From positions 1 to 64,000 of the forward strand of contig NZ_JRWG01000004.1 of the NCBI RefSeq assembly GCF_001573155.1: a stretch of 64,000 nt of DNA, given 5' to 3'. Source of the DNA: Aequorivita aquimaris (GTDB taxonomy: Bacteria; Bacteroidota; Bacteroidia; Flavobacteriales; Flavobacteriaceae). A program made the position numbers and the translations under genes. Shown piece by piece: positions 16,076 through 25,316 of the stretch; the first letter of the stretch is position 1; the number at the start of each line of letters is the position of its first letter. The notes under the pieces are model-generated. The model did no database searches. It was not told where the DNA came from and was given only the letters and a program-made list of their open reading frames with translations.

Positions 16076-17347
16076 TTACCTCTTCCCCCTATTTCTATTG
16101 CTGTTCTTTTTAGAATGGGTATTCACTTTAGTGCCGGCATTCCGTCCACGGCTATGGCGCTGTGCCTTTTGTCGTTTCTTTTCTTCCTCTGCTTCTTTTA
16201 CGTCGGCCATGGTTTCTGTGGGTTGAAAGTTGGGGAGAGTTTTGGGCTGAAGGCGCTCGCCTATCAACTTTTCAATATCCTTTAAATAGCCAACCTCATC
16301 GAGACTTACCAAAGAAAGCGCTTCACCACTGGCGCCTGCCCTTCCGGTACGGCCAATACGGTGAACGTAATCTTCGGAAACGTTTGGCAATTCAAAATTG
16401 ATAACGTGCGGCAACAACGGAATATCAAGGCCACGGGCTGCAATATCGGTTGCAACCAGAACGCGTACTTTCCCTTCCTTAAATCCGGACAATGCTCTGG
16501 TACGCGCGCCTTGGCTTTTATTGCCGTGAATGGCGGCAGAAGTAATCTTCGATTTTTCAAGTTTTTCGCTCAAACGGTTTGCGCCGTGTTTGGTGCGTGT
16601 AAAAACCAAAACCTGTTGCCAATTGCCTTCAGAAATAAGCTTTATGATCAAATCTGTTTTTTGGGCTTTATCGACCCTATAAACGGTTTGGTCTATTTTT
16701 TCAACCGTGGTATTTTCCGGTGTTGCTTCCACCAAAACGGGATGTTGCAAAAACTCATTGGCCAGCTTTTTTATTTCCTTTGAAAAGGTTGCTGAAAACA
16801 ATAAATTCTGTCTTTTTGAAGGCAAAAGGGCGAGTATCTTTTTAATATCGCGTAGAAAGCCCATATCGAGCATTCTGTCGGCTTCGTCCAAAACGAGGAT
16901 TTCAACTTTTGAAAGGGAGAGCGCATTTTGGTTTTCCAAATCGAGCAATCGCCCCGGGGTCGCCACCAAAATATCCACACCATTTCGAAGTGCTCGAATT
17001 TGGGGATTGGCGCCCACGCCGCCGAAAATAACGGTGGAGCGGAGGTCCGTAAATTCGCTGTATTCCCTAAACTCATCCTGCACCTGTGCGGCGAGTTCGC
17101 GGGTGGGGGTGAGTATCAAGGCGCGAACGGGGCGTTTTCTCAATGCGGGTTCGCCGTTTAATATTTGGAGCATGGGCAGTGCAAAGCCCGCGGTCTTCCC
17201 GCTACCGGTTTGGGCGGAAGCGAGTACGTCCTTGCGTTCCAAGATTAAAGGGATTGCTTTTTGTTGAATTGCCGAAGGCGTTTCATATCCTTTTTTGCTG
17301 ATTGCTTTCAGCAGGGCATCGGACAGCCCAAGGGATTTAAATGACAT
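16076..17347 (-). CDS. rhlE: DEAD-box RNA helicase, RhlE type
   Basis: 423 residues. In order: Q motif ([14 protein letters not shown] to [13 protein letters not shown]), motif I AQTGSGKT (45-52), Ia PTREL, II DEAD (154-157), III SAT (185-187), then the helicase C lobe with [11 protein letters not shown] and [11 protein letters not shown] basic tail ([13 protein letters not shown]) ends the protein. It unwinds short RNA duplexes, typically in ribosome assembly or cold adaptation. It is transcribed leftward, with the start at 17347 followed by an AT-rich upstream region. The subfamily name rests on overall layout and tail. Confidence 0.92.
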   Translation of the reverse strand: MSFKSLGLSDALLKAISKKGYETPSAIQQKAIPLILERKDVLASAQTGSGKTAGFALPMLQILNGEPALRKRPVRALILTPTRELAAQVQDEFREYSEFTDLRSTVIFGGVGANPQIRALRNGVDILVATPGRLLDLENQNALSLSKVEILVLDEADRMLDMGFLRDIKKILALLPSKRQNLLFSATFSKEIKKLANEFLQHPVLVEATPENTTVEKIDQTVYRVDKAQKTDLIIKLISEGNWQQVLVFTRTKHGANRLSEKLEKSKITSAAIHGNKSQGARTRALSGFKEGKVRVLVATDIAARGLDIPLLPHVINFELPNVSEDYVHRIGRTGRAGASGEALSLVSLDEVGYLKDIEKLIGERLQPKTLPNFQPTETMADVKEAEEEKKRQKAQRHSRGRNAGTKVNTHSKKNSNRNRGKR

Positions 17348-17684
17348 TTTTTAGATATTAGATTTTAGACATAAGACTTAAGATTGAATGACCTAAGACT
17401 TGAGACCAAAAAAATGAGTATTATATGATTTTGATTATTTGTGACCGCTGCGCTTGGAGATAGTATATCGCGGCGCTTTTAGATTTCGGTCTTTTTAAGA
17501 ACCATTAAAACTAAGAAGACGGTTTTAATAAGTGGCGAAGGTACGGCTAATTTTCTCCACGGTGACTTTTCTTTTATTTCTCTTATAAAAACCTTTTAAA
17601 TTTCACGAATTACAGAAACCCAAAACCTTTAAATGTTTTCTCGCCGTACGGGCAGGAACTATATTTGCTGGAAATAAACCTTAT
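17348..17684. promoter_or_regulatory. Divergent intergenic region with a -7 box at 17660
   Basis: There is no gene. Near-duplicate phrases (taagacttaag, taagacttgag) occur at 17380-17405. TATATTTG at 17660-17667 fits the Bacteroidota -7 consensus and lies 17 bases before the exported repeat protein, so a very short leader is likely. Confidence 0.5.
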
Positions 17685-18941
17685 ATGAAAACCATGAAAA
17701 ATTCTACACATTCAGTTAAAAAAGCAATCCTAATTTTTTCAGTTTGTCTGGGAGCCATTTTTGCCTCCAAGGCACAAAATTTTGAGTACAAAACCACCGG
17801 AACCGATTTTATACTTTACGACCTTGCCATTCCCGAAGGTCAGAACGATATAGCATACGCCGCAGGCTCCAAATTTACTTTTGATACCGAGGGAATTATT
17901 ATAAAAACCGTTGATGGCGGCGAGACCTGGACCACCATCTATCCCACCAGCGGTACTTCGCCGAGTTTTGAAAAGATTGAGTTTGTAAGTGAAACCAAAG
18001 GTTTTGTGGCTGGATACGACCTATTTATGAAAACCGAGGACGCCGGCGCCACTTGGACGCCTATGACCGTGGGTACCGACGTTTATCTTTACAACAACCT
18101 TTCCTTTTACGATGAAAACATTGGCTTTGTCTCGGCGCAGTTAAATGACGCTCCCTTTTTTGCAATATACCTCACAACAGACGGAGGCGATACCTGGACC
18201 GCCGCGACCGATGTAATGGATGCAGGGGGAATTAACGTGGGATATGCAGACCAGACTACACTGTATTCCGTAGGTGCCGATGAACGCATCGCAAAAGCTA
18301 CTGACGGGGGCAATACGTGGACACAGATCTATTCAGGAGTTATCCAGAATTATTTTCTGTCGCTCCATTTTAAGGATGCCGATAACGGAGTAATAGCTGG
18401 GGAAGATGGCTTGCTCAAAACCACCCACGACGGAGGCAGTACCTGGAGCGATTTTGCCACTGGCTACCACCATTTTTACGCCTTGGCGTATAAAGGGGAC
18501 CAATTGATGGCTGGGGGAACTGATACCGATATTTATTTTTCTGAAGACAACGGTGCCAATTGGAACCAAATATTTGTGGGCAACGGCCAAAACCAATTGT
18601 ACGAAATTGCATTTTTCGAAAATGGCTCTGGCCTAATCTGCGGCTCTGGCGGAGTGATGCTAAAGTTTGACGATGTGTTTTTGGGAACCAATGACCATCA
18701 ATTGATTGACGAATCCCTAATCGGTTTTTACAATGAGCACACCCAGAATTTCGAGATCCGCGCTTCCAAGGGAAAATTGGATACTGTTCAACTTTTCAAC
18801 CTAAATGGCCAACTTTTGGGAACTTATGAAAATGAAAATGAACTGTGCCAGATAAAGGCCGCGCACCTGGCCAACGGCTTGTACATAGTCCATGTTTTAA
18901 GTGAAGGCAGAACAAGCAGTCTAAAAGTTTTGAAAAGATAG
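17685..18941 (+). CDS. T9SS-exported BNR/Ycf48-like repeat protein
   Basis: 418 residues. A signal peptide (cleavage after SKAQ, about 31) is followed by a series of BNR/YCF48-type propeller repeats with Asp-box-like turns: TVDGGETWTT, TEDAGATWTP, TTDGGDTWTA, ATDGGNTWTQ, THDGGSTWSD and SEDNGANWNQ. The C-terminal ~75 residues are a type A sorting domain (FEIRASKGKLDTVQLFNLNG to GLYIVHVLSEGRTSSLKVL), which directs passage through the type IX secretion system to the surface. No catalytic domain is seen, so an adhesive or binding role is likely. The ATG at 17694 is an alternative start. Confidence 0.88.
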   Translation: MKTMKNSTHSVKKAILIFSVCLGAIFASKAQNFEYKTTGTDFILYDLAIPEGQNDIAYAAGSKFTFDTEGIIIKTVDGGETWTTIYPTSGTSPSFEKIEFVSETKGFVAGYDLFMKTEDAGATWTPMTVGTDVYLYNNLSFYDENIGFVSAQLNDAPFFAIYLTTDGGDTWTAATDVMDAGGINVGYADQTTLYSVGADERIAKATDGGNTWTQIYSGVIQNYFLSLHFKDADNGVIAGEDGLLKTTHDGGSTWSDFATGYHHFYALAYKGDQLMAGGTDTDIYFSEDNGANWNQIFVGNGQNQLYEIAFFENGSGLICGSGGVMLKFDDVFLGTNDHQLIDESLIGFYNEHTQNFEIRASKGKLDTVQLFNLNGQLLGTYENENELCQIKAAHLANGLYIVHVLSEGRTSSLKVLKR

Positions 18942-18960
18942 GAAATTTTGAAAGATTTGA

Positions 18961-18995
18961 GAAAGCCGCACTATATCGCGGCTTTCCTTATTTTG
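18961..18995. terminator. Bidirectional intrinsic terminator
   Basis: GAAAGCCGC (18961-18969) and GCGGCTTTC (18978-18986) form a perfect 9-bp stem with an 8-base loop, followed by CTTATTTT. It lies between convergent genes. Confidence 0.75.
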
Positions 18996-19004
18996 GAAAG
19001 CCCC

Positions 19005-19679
19005 TTAAATATTCTGGATTTTTACCATCACCATTTCCACCATCAAATCGCATTTTTGGTTTCCAAATTCATAGATAGAGGCATCGTGGGTATTTTTATA
19101 TAATTCTTCCTTCAGTAATTTCTTGGCCCGATGCAGGCGCACCTTTACATTGCTGTCGCTTAATTTTAGACAGGTCGCAATTTCCGGATTGGAAAGTCCC
19201 TCTACTTGGTGCATAACAAATACAACGCGGTACTTTTCTGGCAACCTGTCCACCGCCTCTTCAATCAAATGGTGGGTCTGGGTTCTAATGGTATGCTTTT
19301 CTGGGTTCATCTGGTTTGGATCTGGCAAATGGAAAACGTTGTCTAAGCGTTCCGTTTTTCCGTAATTATTGGTTTGTCTTTTGTTCTTTCGTATTTGCTG
19401 CAAGGCTTCATTTATGGCAATCCGAATGAGCCAGGTAGAAAATGAGGCTTCATAGTTGAATTGTTCCAACTTGGTATAGGCCTTAACATAGGCATCCTGC
19501 ATAATATCCTTAACGTCATCTTCTGAATGGATGTAACTACGAACCACCCTAAACAGCCGCTGGTTATACCGTCGCAATAAAATTTCAAATAGTTCCTTCT
19601 CCCCTTGCAAAACCCTTTCAACAATAGTGGAATCGGGCAATTTAGTCAAGGTAAATGATTCGAGATGGTTTGCTTTCAT
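19005..19679 (-). CDS. ECF-type RNA polymerase sigma factor
   Basis: 224 residues from the ATG at 19679. The frame extends to 19757, but the extra part is unlike sigma factors. Region 2 is clear (LLRRYNQRLFRVVRSYIHSE, then DIMQDAYVKAYTKLEQF, STWLIRIAINEALQQIRKNK). Region 4 follows (LPEKYRVVFVMHQVEGLSNPEIATCLKLS, SNVKVRLHRAKKLLKE). It directs RNA polymerase to a small regulon. No anti-sigma gene is adjacent: the next gene is a divergent membrane protein. The 17-bp palindrome at 19719 lies between the two starts. Confidence 0.92.
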   Translation of the reverse strand: MKANHLESFTLTKLPDSTIVERVLQGEKELFEILLRRYNQRLFRVVRSYIHSEDDVKDIMQDAYVKAYTKLEQFNYEASFSTWLIRIAINEALQQIRKNKRQTNNYGKTERLDNVFHLPDPNQMNPEKHTIRTQTHHLIEEAVDRLPEKYRVVFVMHQVEGLSNPEIATCLKLSDSNVKVRLHRAKKLLKEELYKNTHDASIYEFGNQKCDLMVEMVMVKIQNI

Positions 19680-19718
19680 ACTATGTTCTTTCCCTTTTGA
19701 TGCCATAAGCTGCCTAAA

Positions 19719-19735
19719 GTTACAAATTTTGTAAC
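19719..19735. promoter_or_regulatory. 17-bp perfect palindrome in divergent promoter region
   Basis: GTTACAAATTTTGTAAC is a perfect inverted repeat centred 48 bases upstream of the sigma factor start and 60 bases upstream of the divergent membrane protein. Its position suggests an operator controlling one or both genes. There is no T-run as expected for a terminator. Confidence 0.5.
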
Positions 19736-19786
19736 CGCGACCCGTCCATGGCATCAAACCTATAGAACCAAAAAATTCATTTAATC

Positions 19787-20179
19787 ATGGCAACAGTAAC
19801 AAAAACTTTGGAAATCAACAAAATCCAGAACCTCCTAAAAGCGGTGTTCATCATCGTGCCCATAGTTGCGGGCTTGGACAAATTCTTCAACATTTTGGCG
19901 CAGTGGGATACCTATCTGGCTCCCGCTACTTTGGAAATGCTTCCCTTTAGCGGCGAAACCTTTATGAAAATAGTTGGTATAATCGAGATTGTGGCAGGTA
20001 TAATCGTAGCCATCCGCACCCAGATAGGCGCCTATATCGTTTCACTCTGGCTGCTACTTATTGCGCTCAGCCTCATTTTTACATGGCACCACCCCGATGT
20101 TGCCGTACGCGACATCGTGATGGCCATTAGCGCCTTTATTCTGGCCAAATTAAGTACGCCCGCGTCAAATGCAGGCTAA
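19787..20179 (+). CDS. Four-helix membrane protein, DoxX-like
   Basis: 130 residues with four predicted membrane segments: LLKAVFIIVPIVAGL, IVGIIEIVAGIIVAI, YIVSLWLLLIALSLIF and IVMAISAFILAKL. Size and layout resemble the DoxX/DUF4383-like small membrane proteins. No catalytic residue is evident. It is divergent from the ECF sigma gene and may belong to its regulon, sharing the palindrome upstream. It is followed by a clear terminator. Confidence 0.7.
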   Translation: MATVTKTLEINKIQNLLKAVFIIVPIVAGLDKFFNILAQWDTYLAPATLEMLPFSGETFMKIVGIIEIVAGIIVAIRTQIGAYIVSLWLLLIALSLIFTWHHPDVAVRDIVMAISAFILAKLSTPASNAG

Positions 20180-20205
20180 GCGCTAATTCTATTTGCTTGT
20201 ATTGC

Positions 20206-20246
20206 AAACTTCCCTTCGGAAAAAAATTCCAAAGGGAAGTTTCGTA
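20206..20246. terminator. Intrinsic terminator-like stem
   Basis: AAACTTCCCTT (20206-20216) pairs perfectly with AAGGGAAGTTT (20232-20242). A run of A's is in the loop, and the trailing bases are T-poor (TTCG), so termination may be moderate. Confidence 0.6.
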
Positions 20247-20400
20247 TTAAATGCAAGGTGGCTGTTGGCCTGAAATATTATAAAATATTGATTTTAAGAC
20301 GCTTTGGCTCGTACGCTATTTTGAATTTTTATTCGGTATTTTCTATTTCCAAAAAAATAGTCGTACATTTAAAATCAACAAACAACCCATCACAACCAAA

Positions 20401-22278
20401 ATGAAACGACTATTACTCTTTGTAGTATTAGCGTGCGTTTCGTGGAGCAGTCTTCCCCAAACTCCTTCCAAAACAAAAGAAGACACGCTTAAAAATTCCG
20501 CTCGGGAAGCAATTCCGGGGGTTGAAGATACGCTTCAGCAGTACAAAAATTTCAAAAAAACCATTCAGCTTTCCCAAAAAAACAAGGATTTCCAGGCTCT
20601 TGGCGAGGCCTATATCGGGTTGGCGAAATGGCACGAGGACCATACCGTGCTGGATTCTTCCATCGTTTATTTGAAGAAGGCCATTTCGGTTTACGAAAAA
20701 CAGAAAATGACCAAAAAGCTGGCAGACACCTATCTCCTGTTGGTTATGAATTACAGCGGCACGGCCGAATACGACAAGGGGTCCGAAGCCGTTTACAAAG
20801 CATTGGCACTCTACGAAAAAACAGGCGACCAGCGCGGCATTGGGCAATGCTACACAAAAATTTGCGACCTACTTTATTATTCGGACAGCTATGCCGAAGG
20901 GGCGGAATACTGCCAAAAAGCAATTGCAATCCAGGAGAAAAACGGGTATGAGGAAGACTTGGCGCTCTCCTATCGCCGGCTTGCCGAAAACCAATTGTTT
21001 TTGGGAAATCTGGACGAAAGTTTGGCGAGCATGAATACCGCCATCAACACATATAAAAAGATGGGCGAAACCGGGCCACCGCTATTGGCGTGTTACAACG
21101 GCCGCGGAAATATCTATAAATATATGGAGCGTTACGAGGAAGCCATTGCCGATTACAACCGCTGCTACGAGGGCGCGAAAGCCATAGGGCTGGAACGCTA
21201 TATGATGCCGCCCACCGCAAACATCGGGCACGTATATATTTTGCAGGGAAAATACGCCGAGGCCCTACCCTACAATCTGCGCGCGATTGAAATTATGAAA
21301 CGCATAGGCAACACCAAAAATCTTTGGGAAAACTATAAGCACGTTTCCAACATTTACAGTGAATTGGGCGACTATAAAAATGCCTTGGAATATCATGAAT
21401 TATACGAACAAGGCCATACGGAATACCTCAACACCATCATTGCGCGTAAGGACAGCGAGTTGCAAGTAAAATATGAAACGGCCCAAAAGGATATGGAAAT
21501 CATGGACAAAGAGGCCAAGATTGCACAACAGCGAAAGACCCAAACCCTTTATATTGTCTTGGCCGGAATGCTTGCAATTATACTATTTGGAATGTTTTTT
21601 ACACTGAGAAATATTCGCAAGAAGCGAAAATCGTTGGCCACGTTAAATGCCGAACTGGATGCAAAGAACAAACAAAACGAACTGCTGTTGAAAGAAATTC
21701 ACCACCGTGTAAAGAACAATCTGGAAATGGTGAAAAGCCTCATTGCCCTACAATCGGCAAAACTGGAGGACGGGGCAAGCAAGGAAGCCATGCTCGCCAG
21801 CCAGAACCGCGTACAGAGTATGGGTATTATCCACCAAAAGCTGTATCAGGGTGAAAATTTGGGCAGTATAGAAATGAAGGATTATTTTATGAATTTAAGC
21901 GAAGGTGTTTTGGACACTTTCAATGCCGAGGAAAAGGTGAAAATAGAATGCGCCATGGACAATCTCAACCTGGACGTGGACACCGCGGTTCCCATTGGAC
22001 TTATTGTAAATGAACTTTTGACCAACGCCTTAAAATACGCTTTTCCGGAAGGGGAAAAAGGAAAGATAAACATCAGTTTAAAACAGGAAAACGAGCGACT
22101 CTTTCTAAAGGTCTCAGACAATGGCATCGGGAAGACTGAAGGCTCAAAGCCCAAGGGCACAGGTTTTGGCACACAGCTAATCCAGTTGCTCACACAACAA
22201 CTTAACGGCACCATAACCGAAGAACACATTAATGGCACCACGGTTTTCTTCAACTTTAAGAACTTTAAAATTGCTTGA
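20401..22278 (+). CDS. TPR sensor histidine kinase, HisKA_2 type
   Basis: 625 residues. A signal peptide is followed by a periplasmic tetratricopeptide array (about 60-345, with repeats such as ADTYLLLVMNYSGTAEYDKG and PTANIGHVYILQGKYAEALP). A coiled linker, one membrane helix (about 380-400, YIVLAGMLAIILFGMFFTL) and a second coil follow. The cytosolic HisKA_2 box is LLKEIHHRVKNNLEMVKSL, and the HATPase_c domain has VNELLTNALKYAF and DNGIG. It senses an unknown envelope signal and phosphorylates a response regulator. Its TGA overlaps the regulator's ATG by one base, so the two are translationally coupled. Confidence 0.92.
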   Translation: MKRLLLFVVLACVSWSSLPQTPSKTKEDTLKNSAREAIPGVEDTLQQYKNFKKTIQLSQKNKDFQALGEAYIGLAKWHEDHTVLDSSIVYLKKAISVYEKQKMTKKLADTYLLLVMNYSGTAEYDKGSEAVYKALALYEKTGDQRGIGQCYTKICDLLYYSDSYAEGAEYCQKAIAIQEKNGYEEDLALSYRRLAENQLFLGNLDESLASMNTAINTYKKMGETGPPLLACYNGRGNIYKYMERYEEAIADYNRCYEGAKAIGLERYMMPPTANIGHVYILQGKYAEALPYNLRAIEIMKRIGNTKNLWENYKHVSNIYSELGDYKNALEYHELYEQGHTEYLNTIIARKDSELQVKYETAQKDMEIMDKEAKIAQQRKTQTLYIVLAGMLAIILFGMFFTLRNIRKKRKSLATLNAELDAKNKQNELLLKEIHHRVKNNLEMVKSLIALQSAKLEDGASKEAMLASQNRVQSMGIIHQKLYQGENLGSIEMKDYFMNLSEGVLDTFNAEEKVKIECAMDNLNLDVDTAVPIGLIVNELLTNALKYAFPEGEKGKINISLKQENERLFLKVSDNGIGKTEGSKPKGTGFGTQLIQLLTQQLNGTITEEHINGTTVFFNFKNFKIA

Positions 22279-23033
22279 TGGACAAAGCCGTAAAAATATT
22301 GATTGTAGAGGACGAAATGGTAATTGCCGCCAATATTTCACTGCAGTTAAGCGAGTTGGGCTATGAGATAACGGGCATACTTCCACAGGGGGACGAAGCC
22401 ATTTCGCATATTCAGATTAACAGGCCCGATATTATATTGTTGGATATTCGGCTCAAGGGCGATTTGGACGGTATTGAAACGGCACAAGCAATCCACAAGA
22501 TACACCCTATCCCAATTATTTATTTAACGGCAAATGCCGACGAGGCACATTTTAACCGCGCCAAGGAAACGCATCCCTATGCCTTTATTTCAAAACCCTT
22601 TAAAAAACTTGACCTGCAGCGCGCCATTGAATTGACCGTTGACAGGATTTTGTTGGAAAAAGTTTCAGAAAACGGCAATGGGCCAACGGCCGCCACCGGA
22701 AACGATACCGACTTTATTCTGAACGACAGAATTTTTGTGCGCCATAACGAAAGGATGCTGAAAATAGACATCAAGAATATTCTCTATATTGAGGCAGATC
22801 GCAATTATTGCCGCATATTTTCGGAGGGCAGGGAATATCTCTTGGTGATGACCCTCAAGGATATTGATGAGAAACTTCCCCAACAACACTTCCTCAGAAT
22901 ACACCGCTCCTATATTATCAATCTTTCCCGAATAGACGAAGTGGCTGGCACCCATGTAGTTATAGCCAAAAAAGCCATCCCGATGAGCAGGGCGATGCGC
23001 ACGGAGCTCCTTAAACGGTTGCAAACTATTTAA
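22278..23033 (+). CDS. LytTR-type response regulator
   Basis: 251 residues. The receiver domain has acidic VEDE at 9-12, the phosphoryl-acceptor D56 in IILLDIRL, the T of IIYLTANADE and the K of FISKPFKK. A LytTR DNA-binding domain (about 145-250) follows, with ILYIEADRNYCRIFSEGREY, HFLRIHRSYIINLSRI and the closing IPMSRAMRTELLKRL. I took the ATG at 22278 overlapping the kinase stop. It is the cognate regulator of the TPR kinase. Likely targets include the exported-protein genes that follow, though no binding sites were identified. Confidence 0.92.
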   Translation: MDKAVKILIVEDEMVIAANISLQLSELGYEITGILPQGDEAISHIQINRPDIILLDIRLKGDLDGIETAQAIHKIHPIPIIYLTANADEAHFNRAKETHPYAFISKPFKKLDLQRAIELTVDRILLEKVSENGNGPTAATGNDTDFILNDRIFVRHNERMLKIDIKNILYIEADRNYCRIFSEGREYLLVMTLKDIDEKLPQQHFLRIHRSYIINLSRIDEVAGTHVVIAKKAIPMSRAMRTELLKRLQTI

Positions 23034-23278
23034 ACGCAGGCAAGTCTTATTCGGGCAACGCATACATCTTCTATAACATCCTGATAACCTATACTTTAAA
23101 ATTCAAAATTTACGTTATTATCTTCAAATAGGGTCTATGCAATAGGTTCAGTCCATTTTTTATTCTTCGGGAACAAATATTATCCCTTCGGACAACCCCA
23201 ACCGCTTTTCATCCTAACTCACTTGTTTTCAGATAGTTTATTCAATTCCTTTGGTATAAACCATAAATAAATAGAATT

Positions 23279-23620
23279 ATGAAAACACTTAGCACCATTA
23301 TTATTTTCTGTTTCCCATTATTAATTGGTTTTCAGGCCACGGCCCAAATACACAAAAAGGGTGGGGCGGAATATCTGGGACCGGACTGGTACCGGACTAT
23401 CGAAAACTTTAATAACAGTCCCCTCCCGGTCGTTCCCATAGACTATGTGCCCTTTGCAGCGAGAAAGCTGGACAAAGTGGAGAAACCTCTTATTCCTGAT
23501 GTGTTCCGTACCAACGAAACGTCCAGATTTTCTCTGGCTGATGAAAAGAGAAGTGATTCAATGCAACTGAAAAACAAGTTGCAAAAACAGAAGCTCGCGA
23601 TAAAAAATAATAACCAATAG
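23279..23620 (+). CDS. Small exported protein, unknown
   Basis: 113 residues. A signal peptide (MKTLSTIIIFCFPLLIGFQA, cleavage after TAQ) leads into a short mature chain with GGAEYLGPDWYRTIENFNNS and a basic, Gln/Lys-rich tail. I do not recognise a domain. It begins a row of exported-protein genes and ends 20 bases before the next one, so the two may be co-transcribed. Confidence 0.65.
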   Translation: MKTLSTIIIFCFPLLIGFQATAQIHKKGGAEYLGPDWYRTIENFNNSPLPVVPIDYVPFAARKLDKVEKPLIPDVFRTNETSRFSLADEKRSDSMQLKNKLQKQKLAIKNNNQ

Positions 23621-23640
23621 ATAAATAATTCTGAGAACAC

Positions 23641-24201
23641 ATGAAAAAACTACTCTTTTTAGGACTTGCAATAGTCCTTTCCATGGCAGCTTGCCAACAA
23701 CAGGAAAAGCGCTACACCCAACAATCGCCTGAAATAAATTCATTTAAAGAAGGTATTGCAGCTTATGAAAACCGCGATTGGGAAGCATTGGCTAGCCACT
23801 ACGCAGATACGGCCAAGATAATGTACAATGTAGTTGAAGAAGATGGAAAAACACTGGCCCAACTAATGGCAATGCACAAAGAAGACGCAACTATCTTTTC
23901 AGACTGGAAATATGTAGGCGATGAATCTGAATATGAAATGGTAGTGACCGACAAGGGCAAAACCTATGTAAACTTCTGGGGCCTTTGGAAAGGCACACTC
24001 GCGGCCACCAACAAGACATACACCATTCCTACACATATTACGGCCCAATTTGTAGATGGCAAAATCGTAAAGGAATTTGGCTATTGGGACCTATCAAAAA
24101 TTATGCTGGATATGCAGGCTCAGCAAGAGGCCGATAATAGTTCCGCCGAAGCAAGTGAAATGGACGGCGCCACTACCCCTGAAGTAGCGGGCGAACAGTA
24201 A
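23641..24201 (+). CDS. NTF2/SnoaL-like lipoprotein
   Basis: 186 residues. The lipobox is SMAAC (16-20). The mature chain has the NTF2-like pattern: helix INSFKEGIAAYENRDWEALA, then the strand pair SHYADTAKIMYNVV, and later WGLWKGTLAATNKTY with the hallmark FVDGKIVKEFGYWDL. The acidic low-complexity tail (AQQEADNSSAEASEMDGA) is unusual. The function is probably binding or catalysis on a small hydrophobic ligand at the envelope. It is the first of four such proteins in 8 kb. A stem-loop follows. Confidence 0.75.
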   Translation: MKKLLFLGLAIVLSMAACQQQEKRYTQQSPEINSFKEGIAAYENRDWEALASHYADTAKIMYNVVEEDGKTLAQLMAMHKEDATIFSDWKYVGDESEYEMVVTDKGKTYVNFWGLWKGTLAATNKTYTIPTHITAQFVDGKIVKEFGYWDLSKIMLDMQAQQEADNSSAEASEMDGATTPEVAGEQ

Positions 24202-24210
24202 TTACCCAGG

Positions 24211-24260
24211 CCTAACGGGCATTACAAGTGAGGATGTAGTTAACCCGTTAGGTCTAATTT
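24211..24260 (+). terminator. Stem-loop after NTF2-like lipoprotein
   Basis: CCTAACGGG (24211-24219) and CCCGTTAGG (24244-24252) make a perfect 9-bp stem with a 24-base loop, followed by TCTAATTT. Confidence 0.55.
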
Positions 24261-24272
24261 AAAACCAAAATT

Positions 24273-25214
24273 ATGAAAACAGTAGGTATCATAGGAGGCT
24301 CTGGCTTTATAGGAAGTTACACCACCAAGAAATTTCTGGAAGAAGGATACACCGTAAAAGTATCTGTAACCGACATAAAAAAGAGCGAAAAGTACCAACA
24401 TCTCTTCAGTTTGGAAAATTCCGACAACCTCAACATCAGCGGGCTGAAGGTGGAGGACTTGGAAGTGTTGAAAGATTTTGTGAGCGATTGCGAAATTGTA
24501 ATCCACGGCGGCACGCCCTTTCAACTGGATGTAAACGATCCGCAAAAAGAGCTCTTTGACCCCACCATCAAGGGCACCGAAAACTTTTTGGAAGCCATTA
24601 AGGTTGCGCCTTTAATACAAAAAGTGGTTTTCATAGCCTCGGTGGCAGCCTATAACACCAACTTTCCATTACCGGCATACGGCAAGACCGCCACAGACAC
24701 CTATGATGAAACCGATAAAAAATACATAAGCGTCGAAAGCCATCCGTATGCACAGGCCAAGTTTATGGCCAACCAAACGGTGGAAAACTTTATAACGAAA
24801 AACCCAAATCTTTCTTTTGAAATTACTTCGGTTTCGCCGGTTGGGGTTATGGGGAAATCTCTGTCAAATAGGGAAGATTCTACTTCCACTGGAATGCAGT
24901 TTCTCTTTAAGAACAAAATTGCCCCCAATCCATTTGTGCAAATGCTGTATGATACCAATGCCGAAATGGCCGTAGTAGATGTTAACGATGTAGCGGAAGC
25001 CATTTTTAAAGCCGCAACAATTTCCGGCCTGCACGGCAAAAACTATTTGCTGAGCAGCGAAAGCTATCCAGTGAGCGATATGAGCTTAATGCTGAACCAT
25101 AAAGAACCGAAAAGCAAAGGAAACATAATTTACAAAAACCAATTGGCAAGGCACGATCTGGGCGTGAATTTCAGACCAGTTCAAGAGACTTTAAACAGTT
25201 ATTCGAAATCGTAA
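24273..25214 (+). CDS. NAD(P)-dependent epimerase/dehydratase (extended SDR)
   Basis: 313 residues. The N-terminal Rossmann nucleotide motif is GIIGGSGFIGSYTTKKFLEE (4-23). The catalytic Tyr-x-x-x-Lys appears as HPYAQAKFMANQ (about 162-173). The family resembles dihydroflavonol-4-reductase/cinnamoyl-CoA-reductase-like enzymes that reduce carbonyls with NADPH. It is cytosolic, unlike its exported neighbours. The substrate is unknown. A terminator-like stem separates it from the gene before, and it has about 100 bases of AT-rich spacer after it. Confidence 0.85.
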   Translation: MKTVGIIGGSGFIGSYTTKKFLEEGYTVKVSVTDIKKSEKYQHLFSLENSDNLNISGLKVEDLEVLKDFVSDCEIVIHGGTPFQLDVNDPQKELFDPTIKGTENFLEAIKVAPLIQKVVFIASVAAYNTNFPLPAYGKTATDTYDETDKKYISVESHPYAQAKFMANQTVENFITKNPNLSFEITSVSPVGVMGKSLSNREDSTSTGMQFLFKNKIAPNPFVQMLYDTNAEMAVVDVNDVAEAIFKAATISGLHGKNYLLSSESYPVSDMSLMLNHKEPKSKGNIIYKNQLARHDLGVNFRPVQETLNSYSKS

Positions 25215-25316
25215 AAAGAAAGGAGTTATTGAGTTATTGAGTTATTTATGAAAACCCATTAATGAGCTATAAACCAACAATATAAAACCGAATATTAACC
25301 AAATAAATACATAAAA

